The notes below the pieces were generated by a model. It ran no database searches, had not been told where the DNA came from, and worked only from the letters and a program-made list of their open reading frames with translations. From CAYQQU01 sp964419545 (lineage in GTDB: Bacteria; Bacteroidota; Bacteroidia; Chitinophagales; Saprospiraceae), in the NCBI GenBank assembly GCA_964419545.1, contig CAYQQU010000009.1, forward strand, positions 62,001 through 126,000: a stretch of 64,000 nucleotides of DNA, read 5' to 3'. The translations under genes and the position numbers were made by a program. Numbering within the stretch: position 1 is the stretch's first letter; each line of letters opens with the position of its first letter. Positions 45,267 through 57,483 of this stretch are shown here, one piece after another.

Positions 45267-47327
45267 TCATTCTACTTTCACCAGCGCCCGTCGATACTGC
45301 CGGCGTTGCCCTTGCAGCACCACCCAGTACGGCCCCGGCGGCAACTGACTGACGTCAAAGCTGATCCGGCCCGCTCCGGCCGGGATGGTCCGCTCCTGCC
45401 GGCTGCGGCCCCGGGCGTCGCAGAGGCGCAGCTGCACCGGCTCGTCAACGTCCTGTTGGGCAACTAAGTGCAACATGCTCCGCACCGGGTTGGGGAATAC
45501 CTCCCAGGTCCACTGCCCGGCCGGCGGCGCCACCGTGACGGCTACTACCGGGCTCAAGTGCTCGGTACCGTCATAGTCGACCTGCCGCAGGCGGTAGTAC
45601 TGCCGCCCGGGCGAGACCTGCCGGTCCAGATAGGAATACGACTGCGCCGCGCTCGTGGCGCCGGCGCCGGGAATATGAGCCGCCGCCCGGTAGGGATGCT
45701 CCGGGCCCGGGCGTCGCTCCAGTACGAAATAATCATTGTTCAGCTCCGAGGCCGTTTGCCAGTCGAGGCGCACTCCTTCTCCGGTAGGACGGGCGCCAAA
45801 GTGAACGAGCTCGACGGGCAGCGCGCCGTTGCCGGCGACGGCGAAGACGGTAGCGCCCTGCAAGCCGGAACGCGCACGCAGGTAGGGGTCCGCACCCTGG
45901 GCAGGCGCCATGTTGCCGCCCTGCCAGCCGGACGAGTATTGCGATATGTAACACATTCCCGGCGAAAAGCCGGGCAGCTGATCGCCGGCGTTCCACTGCA
46001 GGGCCAACCCAAATAACCCGGGCCCGGCGCCCTCGACGCGCCAGGTGCGGTCGACTGCCATGCTCGTCAGTGGCGCGCCGGCCGTTCCCTCGGTCAGCAC
46101 CTGGTCTTCGACGCGCACGCGCACCGGGCCGCCGCCGTACGATTCTACCGTGGCCGGATTGAAGGTGCTGTTGCCCACCGGAAAGACGACGCTTCCGCCC
46201 ACGGGCCGCACCAGCGCGCCCGCGCCGGGCCCCCATCCGTTGGTCATCACGTAACGCCCCGGCCCGTAGCCGGTGACGCCGCCGAGCACGGTCAGATCAA
46301 AGCTGTTCACCTGCACGCGGCCGGCGCTGAAAATGAGGTCCCGGCCAATGGTAAGCAGCCTGGCCAGGGTCGCGCCGGCCGGATTGTCGATCGCTACATC
46401 CTGTAAAGTGTAAATCCCGCTGCCGGCAACGCTTTGGGCAGCGTTGCCGCCCAGCACCAGCCGCCCCCCGGCGCCGCCCAGGTCGAGTTCGCCGTCGACG
46501 ACCACCGCGCCGCTCACCCGGAAGCCCGTGCCGTTGAAATCGCCCTGGTTGGTGAGGGTAGAACCGGAGCGCACCCGCAGGTCGCCTTGTACCGCGATGG
46601 GATCGGTATGGTAATTTTCGTTGACGATGGTGACGGGGTCCGGCCCCGCGCCGCCCACGTCCAGGTTGCCTTTGATCGTGGCCGTCCCCGTAAAACCGGT
46701 AAACTGACTGAAGCCGGTGAGCGGCGCCCAGGGGCCGGCAGTGCTCTCGAAAGTGAGATTGGGATAATACGTGGCGATGGTGGAGAAAGCAGGATGCCCC
46801 AGCCCTACGTAACGGATGATCCACTGTGCGGAAGCGGGGATGTTGTCCATGCCATTGTGGTAATGGTCGCGGTACCGGACGGCGCTGGAGTTATTGGTTT
46901 TCAGCAAAGTAGCGCCCGGCCCCAGGCGCCAGGCGGCGCCGCCGGAAAAGAAAAGGCCGTTGCCGGCTCCGCTGCTGGCGTTGTCGTGAAAAAAACCTTC
47001 CACGATGAAATCGGCCGCCGGGTTGCCGTTGTGGATGGTCAACGCGCGAGCGGTGCCCTGCAGGCGGAGCGTGGCGCCGACTTCCACTTCGAGAAAACCC
47101 GCGGCGGCGTCAACCAGTAAAATATCGATGACGTGGCCCGCCCGGATGGTGACGTCATCCGAGGCGCCGGGCGGCGCGGCGGCAATGCCCCAGGCGCCGT
47201 TAAAGGTTTCCCAGATACCGGGATCCGACCAGTCGCCGCTGCCGGCGCTGCGGTAGGGTATGGCGAGCAAGACGGGGAAAAAGAAAAGGCAGAACACGCC
47301 CAAGCAAAGGGTGTTTTTTGTTTTCAT
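45267..47327 (-). CDS. T9SS type A sorting-domain cargo protein 5
   Basis: A 686-aa secreted protein. Signal peptide MKTKNTLCLGVFCLFFFPVLLA is followed by YRSAGSGDWSDPGIWETFNG and a repetitive beta-helix-like passenger (RYRDHYHNGMDNIPASAQW, IAVQGDLRVRSGSTLTNQG) homologous to the central part of cargo 2. The C-terminal module is the most diverged of the five: SELNNDYFVLERRPGPEHPY, QYYRLRQVDYDG, VFPNPVRSMLHLVA and the end RRALVKVE. It is first in transcription order of the array. Confidence 0.85.
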   Translation of the reverse strand: MKTKNTLCLGVFCLFFFPVLLAIPYRSAGSGDWSDPGIWETFNGAWGIAAAPPGASDDVTIRAGHVIDILLVDAAAGFLEVEVGATLRLQGTARALTIHNGNPAADFIVEGFFHDNASSGAGNGLFFSGGAAWRLGPGATLLKTNNSSAVRYRDHYHNGMDNIPASAQWIIRYVGLGHPAFSTIATYYPNLTFESTAGPWAPLTGFSQFTGFTGTATIKGNLDVGGAGPDPVTIVNENYHTDPIAVQGDLRVRSGSTLTNQGDFNGTGFRVSGAVVVDGELDLGGAGGRLVLGGNAAQSVAGSGIYTLQDVAIDNPAGATLARLLTIGRDLIFSAGRVQVNSFDLTVLGGVTGYGPGRYVMTNGWGPGAGALVRPVGGSVVFPVGNSTFNPATVESYGGGPVRVRVEDQVLTEGTAGAPLTSMAVDRTWRVEGAGPGLFGLALQWNAGDQLPGFSPGMCYISQYSSGWQGGNMAPAQGADPYLRARSGLQGATVFAVAGNGALPVELVHFGARPTGEGVRLDWQTASELNNDYFVLERRPGPEHPYRAAAHIPGAGATSAAQSYSYLDRQVSPGRQYYRLRQVDYDGTEHLSPVVAVTVAPPAGQWTWEVFPNPVRSMLHLVAQQDVDEPVQLRLCDARGRSRQERTIPAGAGRISFDVSQLPPGPYWVVLQGQRRQYRRALVKVE

Positions 47328-47339
47328 TGGTTTTGGTTT

Positions 47340-47367
47340 TTATTTCTGCGTAATGAGACAGAAATAA
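47340..47367. promoter_or_regulatory. 9-bp inverted repeat TTATTTCTG / CAGAAATAA in the cargo 5 leader
   Basis: Perfect arms with a 10-nt loop, 13 bp upstream of the ATG at 47327. It is followed upstream by TACCTTTT (minus strand, near 47384-47377), a one-mismatch -7 box inside another small repeat TTTACC/GGTAAA. The hairpin would be in the 5' leader of the mRNA. Confidence 0.45.
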
Positions 47368-47481
47368 GGTTTACCATAAAAGGTAAAACTATTCTTGGCC
47401 CATTACTAAGACGTGGGAACGGGAAAATTCCATAAGGCGAGGGGCTTTTTCGGAAACTTTTGCAGGAAGGAGCTTCCTGAG

Positions 47482-47634
47482 CAGGGCAATCGCATTTAAA
47501 AGAGGTTACCTCTCAATTGCCATAAAATTTACATGGAACGGAAGGAAAAATCCTCGTTCTTCCTTTAGGATCGAGGTAAAAACGAGGATTTTTCCTTCTT
47601 TTTCGAGATCCTAAAATTAAATGCGATTGCCCTG
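47482..47634. mobile_element. MITE-like element, copy 2 (153 bp) with 10-bp target duplication
   Basis: Perfect 18-bp terminal inverted repeats CAGGGCAATCGCATTTAA / TTAAATGCGATTGCCCTG. The flanks carry an exact 10-bp direct repeat, GCTTCCTGAG, at 47472-47481 and 47635-47644. An internal perfect 18-bp inverted repeat, GAAGGAAAAATCCTCGTT with its complement, starts at 47541. It has no coding capacity, so it must have been moved by a transposase encoded elsewhere. The exact target duplication suggests a recent insertion. Confidence 0.93.
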
Positions 47635-47684
47635 GCTTCCTGAGTATATTCTCAGCTACCTTCTATTGAAAATCAACAGATTGG

Positions 47685-47709
47685 CCCGGATGATTCATGG
47701 GTTAATCTA
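47685..47709. repeat. single copy of the CCCGGATnATTCATGG motif
   Basis: The 25 bp starting CCCGGATGATTCATGGGTTA match 42695-42719 at all but two positions. No inverted partner is nearby. Confidence 0.5.
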
Positions 47710-47800
47710 TTGCGCAGCGATTCTGTTTACGGCAATAAAAATTGCAAAATTCGCAGCGTCGAAGACGCAAGATATTGGCAGATTGTTTCGAAAAAAGGGC

Positions 47801-47870
47801 TTCCGCGCCGGAGGTACGGGATATACGCTGCATGCCGGCCATCCTTCCTGTTCCGCACCTCGGCGCCGGG
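47801..47870. repeat. imperfect inverted repeat of about 20-bp arms
   Basis: TTCCGCGCCGGAGGTACGGG at 47801 and TTCCGCACCTCGGCGCCGGG at 47851 pair in opposite orientation with one indel and two mismatches, around a 30-nt loop. It looks like a palindromic intergenic repeat rather than a gene. Confidence 0.5.
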
Positions 47871-48023
47871 GCAATCGTTGCGTACGAAACAGGCTACCGA
47901 TAGCTCGTCCCGCTGGTATGAGAACAAAACAAGGTTTCAAACCGAGAATCGCTATCTATTGCGAAGACAAAACGGTGATTTTTCCGTTGCAGACCGGGAG
48001 CAGTTCCAGGAAGAAAAGCGAAG

Positions 48024-49259
48024 CTACGGGATCAGCAGCGAGCTATCGCCGTAGCTGAGGAAGCGAAAATCGTTGTCGAGGGCATAGCGATAGATGCGGC
48101 GCCAATCGTCGCCGACCAGCGCGGCGATGAGCAGGAGAAGCGTCGACCGTGGTTGATGGAAATTGGTGATCAAGCCCCGGATGACGCGAAACGAATAGCC
48201 CGGTGCGATGATCAGCTGGGTAAACCCCTCGAGGACGTCCGCGCCGCGTCGGTCGAGGTCGTGCAGGATCGCCGCCAGCGCTTCGGCGGCAGGCGGGTGT
48301 GCTTCCCCTGTATAGGGCGCCCACTGGGCGACATTGAGGTGGTCGGCCTTTTCTCCGCGCAGCAGGCGGCGCCCGTGCCAGTAGAGGCTCTCCAAAAGGC
48401 GGGTGCTGGTAGTGCCCACTGCGATGACCGGGCGCCCGGAGCGGTGGGCGGCGAGCAGCTGTTCGATGGTCGCGCGGCGCAAAAAGATGCTCTCTTCGTG
48501 CATGTGGTGGTCGGCGATCGTCTCCGTACGCACCGGGCGGAAGGTGCCTGCACCGACGTGCAGCGTTACGAAATGCCGTTCGATGCCGCGTCCGGCCAGG
48601 TCGTTGAGCACCTGATCGGTGAAATGCAGCCCGGCGGTAGGCGCCGCGACGGAACCTTCCTCGCGGGCGTAGACCGTCTGATAGCGCTCGTCGTCATCCG
48701 GCACATTGTCGCGATTGAGGTAGGGCGGCAAGGGAATAATACCGGCCCGGGCCAGCAGCTCGCCGAAGGCGAGGGGCGGCCCCTCCCAGGAAAACTCGAT
48801 CTCGAAGGCGTCCGCCAATCGCCCGATACGCCGGGCGCGCAATACGGCCGGCCCGCTTTCGGTGGCTACCGCTTTTTCGATAAGCCCGGTTTTCCAGCGC
48901 CGGTTGCCGCCCACCAGCGCTTTCCAGCGCACGGGGCCGCCGCTGCTGAAGTTCTGCTGGTAGTCCGCCGGGGCGAGGGGCTCCAGGCAGAGGATCTCCA
49001 GCGGCTTGCCGTTGGGCAGCGAAAAATGAAGGCGGGCGTGGATGACGCGCGTATCATTGAAGAACAATATCGACTGGTCGGGCAGGTGGGTTCCGATATC
49101 CCGGAAAGCCGACTCGCTGAGCGCGCCCCCGCGGTAGAGCAGCAGCTTGGAAGCATCGCGCTGAGCCAGCGGAAACTGGGCGATACGAGCTTCGGGCAGC
49201 TCGTAATCGTAATCGGCGATCTCAATATGCTTCGGCGTCAGGGCCCCGGCTCGGTCCAT
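48024..49259 (-). CDS. queA: S-adenosylmethionine:tRNA ribosyltransferase-isomerase QueA
   Basis: Transfers the ribosyl moiety of SAM to preQ1 in tRNA to form epoxyqueuosine. The 411-aa protein has QueA blocks LLFFNDTRVIHARL-like (ILFFNDTRVIHARLHF), REEGSVAAPTAGLHFT, FVTLHVGAGTFRPV, HEESIF and FITNFHQPRSTLLLL-type (LITNFHQPRSTLLLLIAAL). It is longer than the roughly 350-aa standard enzyme, as in a Bacteroidota subgroup. It follows metH by 9 bp and is probably co-transcribed; both use the SAM cycle. Confidence 0.94.
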   Translation of the reverse strand: MDRAGALTPKHIEIADYDYELPEARIAQFPLAQRDASKLLLYRGGALSESAFRDIGTHLPDQSILFFNDTRVIHARLHFSLPNGKPLEILCLEPLAPADYQQNFSSGGPVRWKALVGGNRRWKTGLIEKAVATESGPAVLRARRIGRLADAFEIEFSWEGPPLAFGELLARAGIIPLPPYLNRDNVPDDDERYQTVYAREEGSVAAPTAGLHFTDQVLNDLAGRGIERHFVTLHVGAGTFRPVRTETIADHHMHEESIFLRRATIEQLLAAHRSGRPVIAVGTTSTRLLESLYWHGRRLLRGEKADHLNVAQWAPYTGEAHPPAAEALAAILHDLDRRGADVLEGFTQLIIAPGYSFRVIRGLITNFHQPRSTLLLLIAALVGDDWRRIYRYALDNDFRFLSYGDSSLLIP

Positions 49260-49268
49260 CTTCTGCGT

Positions 49269-52958
<3,690 letters not shown>

Positions 52959-53039
52959 ATCGGACTTGCTGATTTCAAAAGAACTCGCAAAAAAAAACGG
53001 AAGTCTAAACTTTGAACGCTAAATTCGCGCTATGGTTGC

Positions 53040-53070
53040 CAAAGTTAGGTAATTGTAAGGTTTACAACAA
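53040..53070 (-). promoter_or_regulatory. metH promoter: TTGTTG - 17 bp - TAACTTTG
   Basis: On the minus strand TTGTTG (53070-53065) is followed after 17 bp by TAACTTTG (53047-53040), an exact -7 match. The leader to the ATG at 52958 is about 75 nt. Confidence 0.7.
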
Positions 53071-53208
53071 GTGACCCGGCTGTCGGCGCCAATCGCTTTA
53101 CCGCAATCCATCTCACCTGTGTCTTTCTGCGCTAGCGCATCGGTCGTTTCGCGTGGCGGTTAATTCATTAATTTTTTTTTCCTTTGTGCTGATCTAAAAG
53201 AAAAACCC

Positions 53209-53820
53209 TTGGCGACGAATATCCATCCTATTTTTGACCGTTTGCTCCAGCGCGCCGATCGCGAGCGACGGCTGGGGCAGCACAGCAAGGTGGTCTGGCT
53301 CACCGGCCTTTCGGGTTCCGGGAAGAGCACCATTGCTCAGCACCTGGAAAGGCGGCTGTTCAACGAAGGCTTTTTCGCTCAGGTGCTCGACGGCGACAAT
53401 ATCCGCTCGGGGATCAACAACAACCTGGGGTTCAGCGAAGCAGACCGGCGGGAAAACATACGCCGGATCGCGGAAGTAGCCCGCCTTTACCTGAATAGCG
53501 GCATCATTACCCTCAATTCGTTCATCAGCCCCACCCGCGCCATCCGGTCGATGGCCGCGGAAATCGTCGGTACAGCCGATTTTATCGAAATTTACGTCAA
53601 TGCCCCGCTGGAGGTCTGCGAAGCGCGCGACGTAAAGGGCCTCTACCAAAAGGCCCGGCGAGGCGAGATCAAAGGGTTTACCGGTATCGATCAGCCGTAC
53701 GAAGCGCCCGGGGCTCCGGCCCTTGAAGTGCGCACCGATCAGATAAGCGTAGCCGAAGCTACCGAACAGATCTTTCAGTATCTACAGCCCATCCTTACCT
53801 ACAAAGAACAAACGACGTAA
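53209..53820 (+). CDS. cysC: adenylylsulfate kinase CysC
   Basis: Phosphorylates APS to PAPS. The 203-aa P-loop kinase has Walker A GLSGSGKST at residues 33-41, the DGDNIRSGINNNLGFSEADRRENIRR block and FIEIYVNAPLEVCEARDVKGLY. It starts at TTG 53209 (MATNIHPIF); no in-frame ATG fits better. A near-consensus -7 box TTCCTTTG lies about 25 bp upstream. It is first gene of the sulfate-activation operon. Confidence 0.94.
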   Translation: MATNIHPIFDRLLQRADRERRLGQHSKVVWLTGLSGSGKSTIAQHLERRLFNEGFFAQVLDGDNIRSGINNNLGFSEADRRENIRRIAEVARLYLNSGIITLNSFISPTRAIRSMAAEIVGTADFIEIYVNAPLEVCEARDVKGLYQKARRGEIKGFTGIDQPYEAPGAPALEVRTDQISVAEATEQIFQYLQPILTYKEQTT

Positions 53821-53879
53821 CAACACACAAGAGCTAGTTCAACCATTTTTCCCATGCACGGCAAATCGCTAAGAAAATT

Positions 53880-54782
53880 ATGAATTATCACATCAACCAT
53901 TTGAAAGAGCTGGAATCCGAAGCTATTTTCGTTTTGCGAGAGGTGGCGGCCCAATTCGAGAACCCCGTTATTCTTTTTTCCGGCGGCAAAGATTCCATTT
54001 TGCTTACGCACCTGGCCATGAAGGCCTTCTGGCCGGCCCGCATCCCTTTTCCCCTATTGCACATCGACACCGGGCACAACTTTCCGGAAACCATCGAATT
54101 TCGTGACCGCATGGTCGCCCGCCTGGGGGCCAAGCTGCTCGTCGGTTCCGTTCAGGAGGCCATCGACAAAGGCATGGTCGTGGAAGAAAAAGGCATCAAC
54201 GCCAGCCGCAACTTCCTTCAGACCGCGGTGCTCCTGGAAGCTCTGGAAAAGGGCAAATTCGACGCCGCCATGGGCGGCGGACGGCGCGACGAAGAAAAGG
54301 CGCGCGCCAAAGAGCGCTTCTTTTCGCACCGCGACGAATTCGGACAATGGGATCCCAAAAACCAGCGGCCCGAGCTCTGGAACCTCTTCAACGGCAAAAA
54401 ACAATTCGGCGAACACTTCCGGGTCTTCCCCATCAGCAACTGGACGGAGCTGGACGTATGGCAGTACCTGGCGATGGAACAGGTGGAATTGCCCAACCTT
54501 TACTTCGCCCACAAGCGGATGGTCTTCGAACGCGACGGCGTCCTCCTGGCCGACACCGACTACATCATGAAAAAGCCGGACGAGAAAGTGGAGGAACGCC
54601 TGGTGCGCTGCCGCACCATCGGCGACATGACCTGCACCGGCGTCTGGGAATCTACCGCCGCTTCGATCGAGGACATCATCAAGGAAGTAGCCGCCACCCG
54701 CGTCACGGAACGGGGCGGCCGCGCCGACGACAAACGATCGGAGACTGCGATGGAAGACCGCAAAAAACAAGGCTATTTCTAA
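53880..54782 (+). CDS. cysD: sulfate adenylyltransferase small subunit CysD
   Basis: Catalytic PP-loop subunit of ATP sulfurylase, which makes APS from sulfate and ATP. The 300-aa protein has the PP-loop SGGKDSILL, LLHIDTGHNFPETIEFRD, GGGRRDEEKARAKER and NWTELDVWQYL blocks. It lies 59 bp after cysC and 22 bp before cysN. Confidence 0.97.
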   Translation: MNYHINHLKELESEAIFVLREVAAQFENPVILFSGGKDSILLTHLAMKAFWPARIPFPLLHIDTGHNFPETIEFRDRMVARLGAKLLVGSVQEAIDKGMVVEEKGINASRNFLQTAVLLEALEKGKFDAAMGGGRRDEEKARAKERFFSHRDEFGQWDPKNQRPELWNLFNGKKQFGEHFRVFPISNWTELDVWQYLAMEQVELPNLYFAHKRMVFERDGVLLADTDYIMKKPDEKVEERLVRCRTIGDMTCTGVWESTAASIEDIIKEVAATRVTERGGRADDKRSETAMEDRKKQGYF

Positions 54783-54804
54783 TTATCCAAAATCAGACTA
54801 TCCT

Positions 54805-56088
54805 ATGTCCGACATAAATACCCTCGACAAGCAGCAGATCAAAAACATGGAACTCCTGCGATTCACTACCGCGGGCAGCGTCGACGACGGCAAAAGCACG
54901 CTGATCGGCCGGCTGCTCTACGACAGCAAATCCATCTTCGAAGACCAATACGAGGCGGTGCGCATCAGCAGCGAACGCCGCGGCGAAGAAGGCGTCAACC
55001 TCGCGCTGCTCACCGACGGCCTGAAAGCCGAACGCGAACAGGGCATCACCATCGACGTGGCCTACCGCTACTTCGCTACGCCGCGCCGCAAATTCATCAT
55101 CGCCGATACGCCGGGCCACATCCAGTACACCCGGAATATGGTGACCGGCGCTTCCACGGCCAACGTGGCCCTGATCCTCATCGACGCGCGCAAGGGCGTG
55201 CTCGAACAAACCCGCCGCCACTCCTTCATCGCTTCCCTGCTGCAAATTCCACACCTCGTGGTCTGCGTCAATAAGATGGACCTGGTGGATTACAAGCAGG
55301 AGCGTTACGAAGAAATCAAAGAGGATTTCGAACACTTCGCCTCCAAGCTCGACGTCACGGACGTCACCTTCGTTCCGATCTCCGCACTCAAAGGCGACAA
55401 TGTCGTCGACCGCTCTAAAAATATGAACTGGTACGAAGGGCCGACCCTTTTGTACTACCTGGAAAACGTACACATCGGCTCCGACCACAACTTTATCGAC
55501 GCGCGCTTTCCCGTGCAGTACGTGGTGCGCCCCAATACCGATGAATTTCACGACTACCGGGGCTACGCCGGCCGGATCGCCGGCGGGGTAATGAAAAAAG
55601 GCGACAAAGTCCTGCTGCTGCCTTCGGGCTTCACCTCGACTATCGCCAAGATCGATACGGCAGACGGCGAATTGACGGAAGCTTTTCCGCCGATGTCGGT
55701 TACCGTATTGCTGGAAGACGATTACGACCTGAGCCGCGGCGATATGATCGTACGTGAACACAACCATCCTACGGTCGGGCAGGACCTGGAGGTGATGGTG
55801 TGCTGGTTCAATGAACGGCCGCTGCAGGTGCGCGGCAAATACATCCTCATGCATACCACGCAAGAGGTGCGCTGCATGGTGAAGGAAATTCGCTATAAAC
55901 TGGACATCAATTCCCTGCACCGCGATCAGGACGATAAGCACATCATCATGAACGATATCGCCCGGGTGGTGATCCGCGCTACCAAACCGCTGTTTTTCGA
56001 TAGCTATCGCAAAAACCGGATCACGGGGAGCGTCCTTTTTGTGGATGAAGGAACGTACGAGACGGTTGGGGCGGGGATGATCATCTGA
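54805..56088 (+). CDS. cysN: sulfate adenylyltransferase large subunit CysN
   Basis: GTPase subunit of ATP sulfurylase that couples GTP hydrolysis to APS synthesis. The 427-aa protein has G1 GSVDDGKSTLIGRLLYDS, G3 DTPGHIQYTRNM, G4 NKMDLVD and an EF-Tu-like C-terminal half. It lacks the APS-kinase domain found in CysNC fusions, which agrees with a separate cysC in the same operon. It is convergent with the HD-domain gene, with 7 bp between stops. Confidence 0.96.
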   Translation: MSDINTLDKQQIKNMELLRFTTAGSVDDGKSTLIGRLLYDSKSIFEDQYEAVRISSERRGEEGVNLALLTDGLKAEREQGITIDVAYRYFATPRRKFIIADTPGHIQYTRNMVTGASTANVALILIDARKGVLEQTRRHSFIASLLQIPHLVVCVNKMDLVDYKQERYEEIKEDFEHFASKLDVTDVTFVPISALKGDNVVDRSKNMNWYEGPTLLYYLENVHIGSDHNFIDARFPVQYVVRPNTDEFHDYRGYAGRIAGGVMKKGDKVLLLPSGFTSTIAKIDTADGELTEAFPPMSVTVLLEDDYDLSRGDMIVREHNHPTVGQDLEVMVCWFNERPLQVRGKYILMHTTQEVRCMVKEIRYKLDINSLHRDQDDKHIIMNDIARVVIRATKPLFFDSYRKNRITGSVLFVDEGTYETVGAGMII

Positions 56089-56095
56089 TCCGGTT

Positions 56096-57352
56096 CTAAG
56101 CCAACAAGTAGACGAGGGCGAAGGAGAAGACGGCGCCGATCAGCCCGTACATGAATACGCTGTAGCAGATGCGCAGGTAGCGGTATTTTTTGGCGAGGAC
56201 GACCCCCAGGAAATACAAGTCGCGCGTCATGGAGCTGTACAGAAAATCGCTGTCTTTGATCATCTCCATCATGCCCCAGTGGAAATCGTCCATTTCCATA
56301 TTGTAGAAGTTGCCGAAAAAGAGGAGGTTGGCTCTTTTCTCTTCGATGTCTTCGCGCGTAAATTTTCCTTCCGTGACTTTGGGGCGGGTAGAAAGGATGG
56401 CGAAGACCAACGCGGTAAGGCAGACGGCCAGCAGGATAGCGGTGGGGAGGATGAGGCGCGGATTGGTATCGAATTGCGGCACCAGGTTAGCCACCACGAT
56501 GGAAATGATGATGGCGTTGATGCTAAGCATAATATTGGCCTTGTTGTCGGCGATAGAGCTCAGGTTGACGTGCGTGCGGTAGGTGGTGCGGTACATGGTC
56601 TCCACGCCGCGCCCGAGGTTGAGTTGCTTGAGCTCCAGATCGCTGTTGACCAGGTCTTTCCCCTTTTTCTTTTTCTTTTTCTTCTTCTTCTTTTTCTTCT
56701 CCTGCTTTTCCAGCTCTTCGGCCAGGTCGACCGTTTCCGGGTTCAGCCGGAGCTTGTATTTTTTGAGCTGCAGGATATGCTTTTGTTTGCGTTTCTCAAA
56801 AAAGCTGCGGGCGACTTCGGTGTGGAAGGTGTGGTTGGTCATAAAATCCAGCTCGAAGTCGACCCACTCGTTATCCGACATGCCCCGGTCCTGGGTCAGC
56901 ATCAGTTCATGCCGGACCCTTCCGCAGCGATCCCAGTACGTGCGGCTCCCCAGATGGCTCAGGTCGGCGTCACAGACAATTTGCTCCAGTTCATTCGTCG
57001 GGTTTTGCGGCAGGCGGGTAGCCCGGATACACCCCCGAATGCGGTCCATTTTTTCTTCGGAGAACGGCGCGCCTTGCTGCTGCAAAAAGGCGGTAAGGTA
57101 AGCGCAACCCCGTTCTTCGTGACCTTCCTGCCCCTGGTCGTACCCCAGGTCGTGAAACCAGGCCGCCAGTTTGACGATCTCCATTTCCTCCTCCGTGAGT
57201 CCGCCGGCTTGTCCGATCACCTCCACCGCTTCGACTACCTGTTGGGTATGCTCCAGGTTGTGATAGACATAATCCTCCGAAATATGATCCCGAAAGAATT
57301 CGGAAACATACGCCTCGGTTGCCGTCATGAGTTTCTGTTGCGTTTCGGTCAT
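56096..57352 (-). CDS. HD phosphohydrolase fused to a Pycsar-effector-like transmembrane domain
   Basis: A 418-aa two-part protein. The N-terminal HD domain (about 20-190) keeps its metal ligands: His31, HD at 67-68 (AAWFHDLGYDQ) and Asp at 128/130 (CDADLSHLG). A linker with twelve consecutive lysines (219-230) follows. The C-terminal part matches the DUF5706/PycTM effector family: HVNLSSIADNKANIMLSINA with transmembrane segments near 273-292 and 300-321 and at the C-terminus. In Pycsar defence such domains are gated by cyclic pyrimidine nucleotides and damage the membrane. The HD half could instead degrade a nucleotide signal. The start at 57352 is preferred; 57385 is possible. Function here is inferred. 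Confidence 0.8.
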   Translation of the reverse strand: MTETQQKLMTATEAYVSEFFRDHISEDYVYHNLEHTQQVVEAVEVIGQAGGLTEEEMEIVKLAAWFHDLGYDQGQEGHEERGCAYLTAFLQQQGAPFSEEKMDRIRGCIRATRLPQNPTNELEQIVCDADLSHLGSRTYWDRCGRVRHELMLTQDRGMSDNEWVDFELDFMTNHTFHTEVARSFFEKRKQKHILQLKKYKLRLNPETVDLAEELEKQEKKKKKKKKKKKKGKDLVNSDLELKQLNLGRGVETMYRTTYRTHVNLSSIADNKANIMLSINAIIISIVVANLVPQFDTNPRLILPTAILLAVCLTALVFAILSTRPKVTEGKFTREDIEEKRANLLFFGNFYNMEMDDFHWGMMEMIKDSDFLYSSMTRDLYFLGVVLAKKYRYLRICYSVFMYGLIGAVFSFALVYLLA

Positions 57353-57483
57353 AATTGCCGTGAAATTAGAAAATTTGCACGACATCTGTAAATGGCAGAA
57401 CGGGCCTGCCCCAACACCATGACGATGGGCAACCTCTCGTTTTTGCTACGATCCTAACCAAACAGCCGCTTACCCTCGTTCCG

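Larger units (their letters stand above)
47328..48023. other. 696-bp intergenic region with MITE and repeats
   Basis: Between the cargo array and queA. It contains the leader hairpin, the complete MITE-like element, a CCCGGATGATTCATGG motif (47685) and a larger inverted pair (47801-47870). Short ORFs cross 47710-48058 in several frames, but none has a convincing start, signal or motif. Confidence 0.6.

Noticed and set aside
47710..48058. Overlapping short ORFs of 66-145 codons before queA
   Set aside because: Several frames are open at once, no motif or signal is seen, and the region contains an inverted repeat that explains part of the sequence.
52959..53208. Cobalamin or SAM riboswitch upstream of metH
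   Set aside because: The leader is only about 75 nt after the predicted start and shows no B12 box or SAM-riboswitch core.
56583..57101. Plus-strand ORF with a poly-Phe stretch
   Set aside because: It is the antisense of the poly-lysine linker of the HD-PycTM gene.
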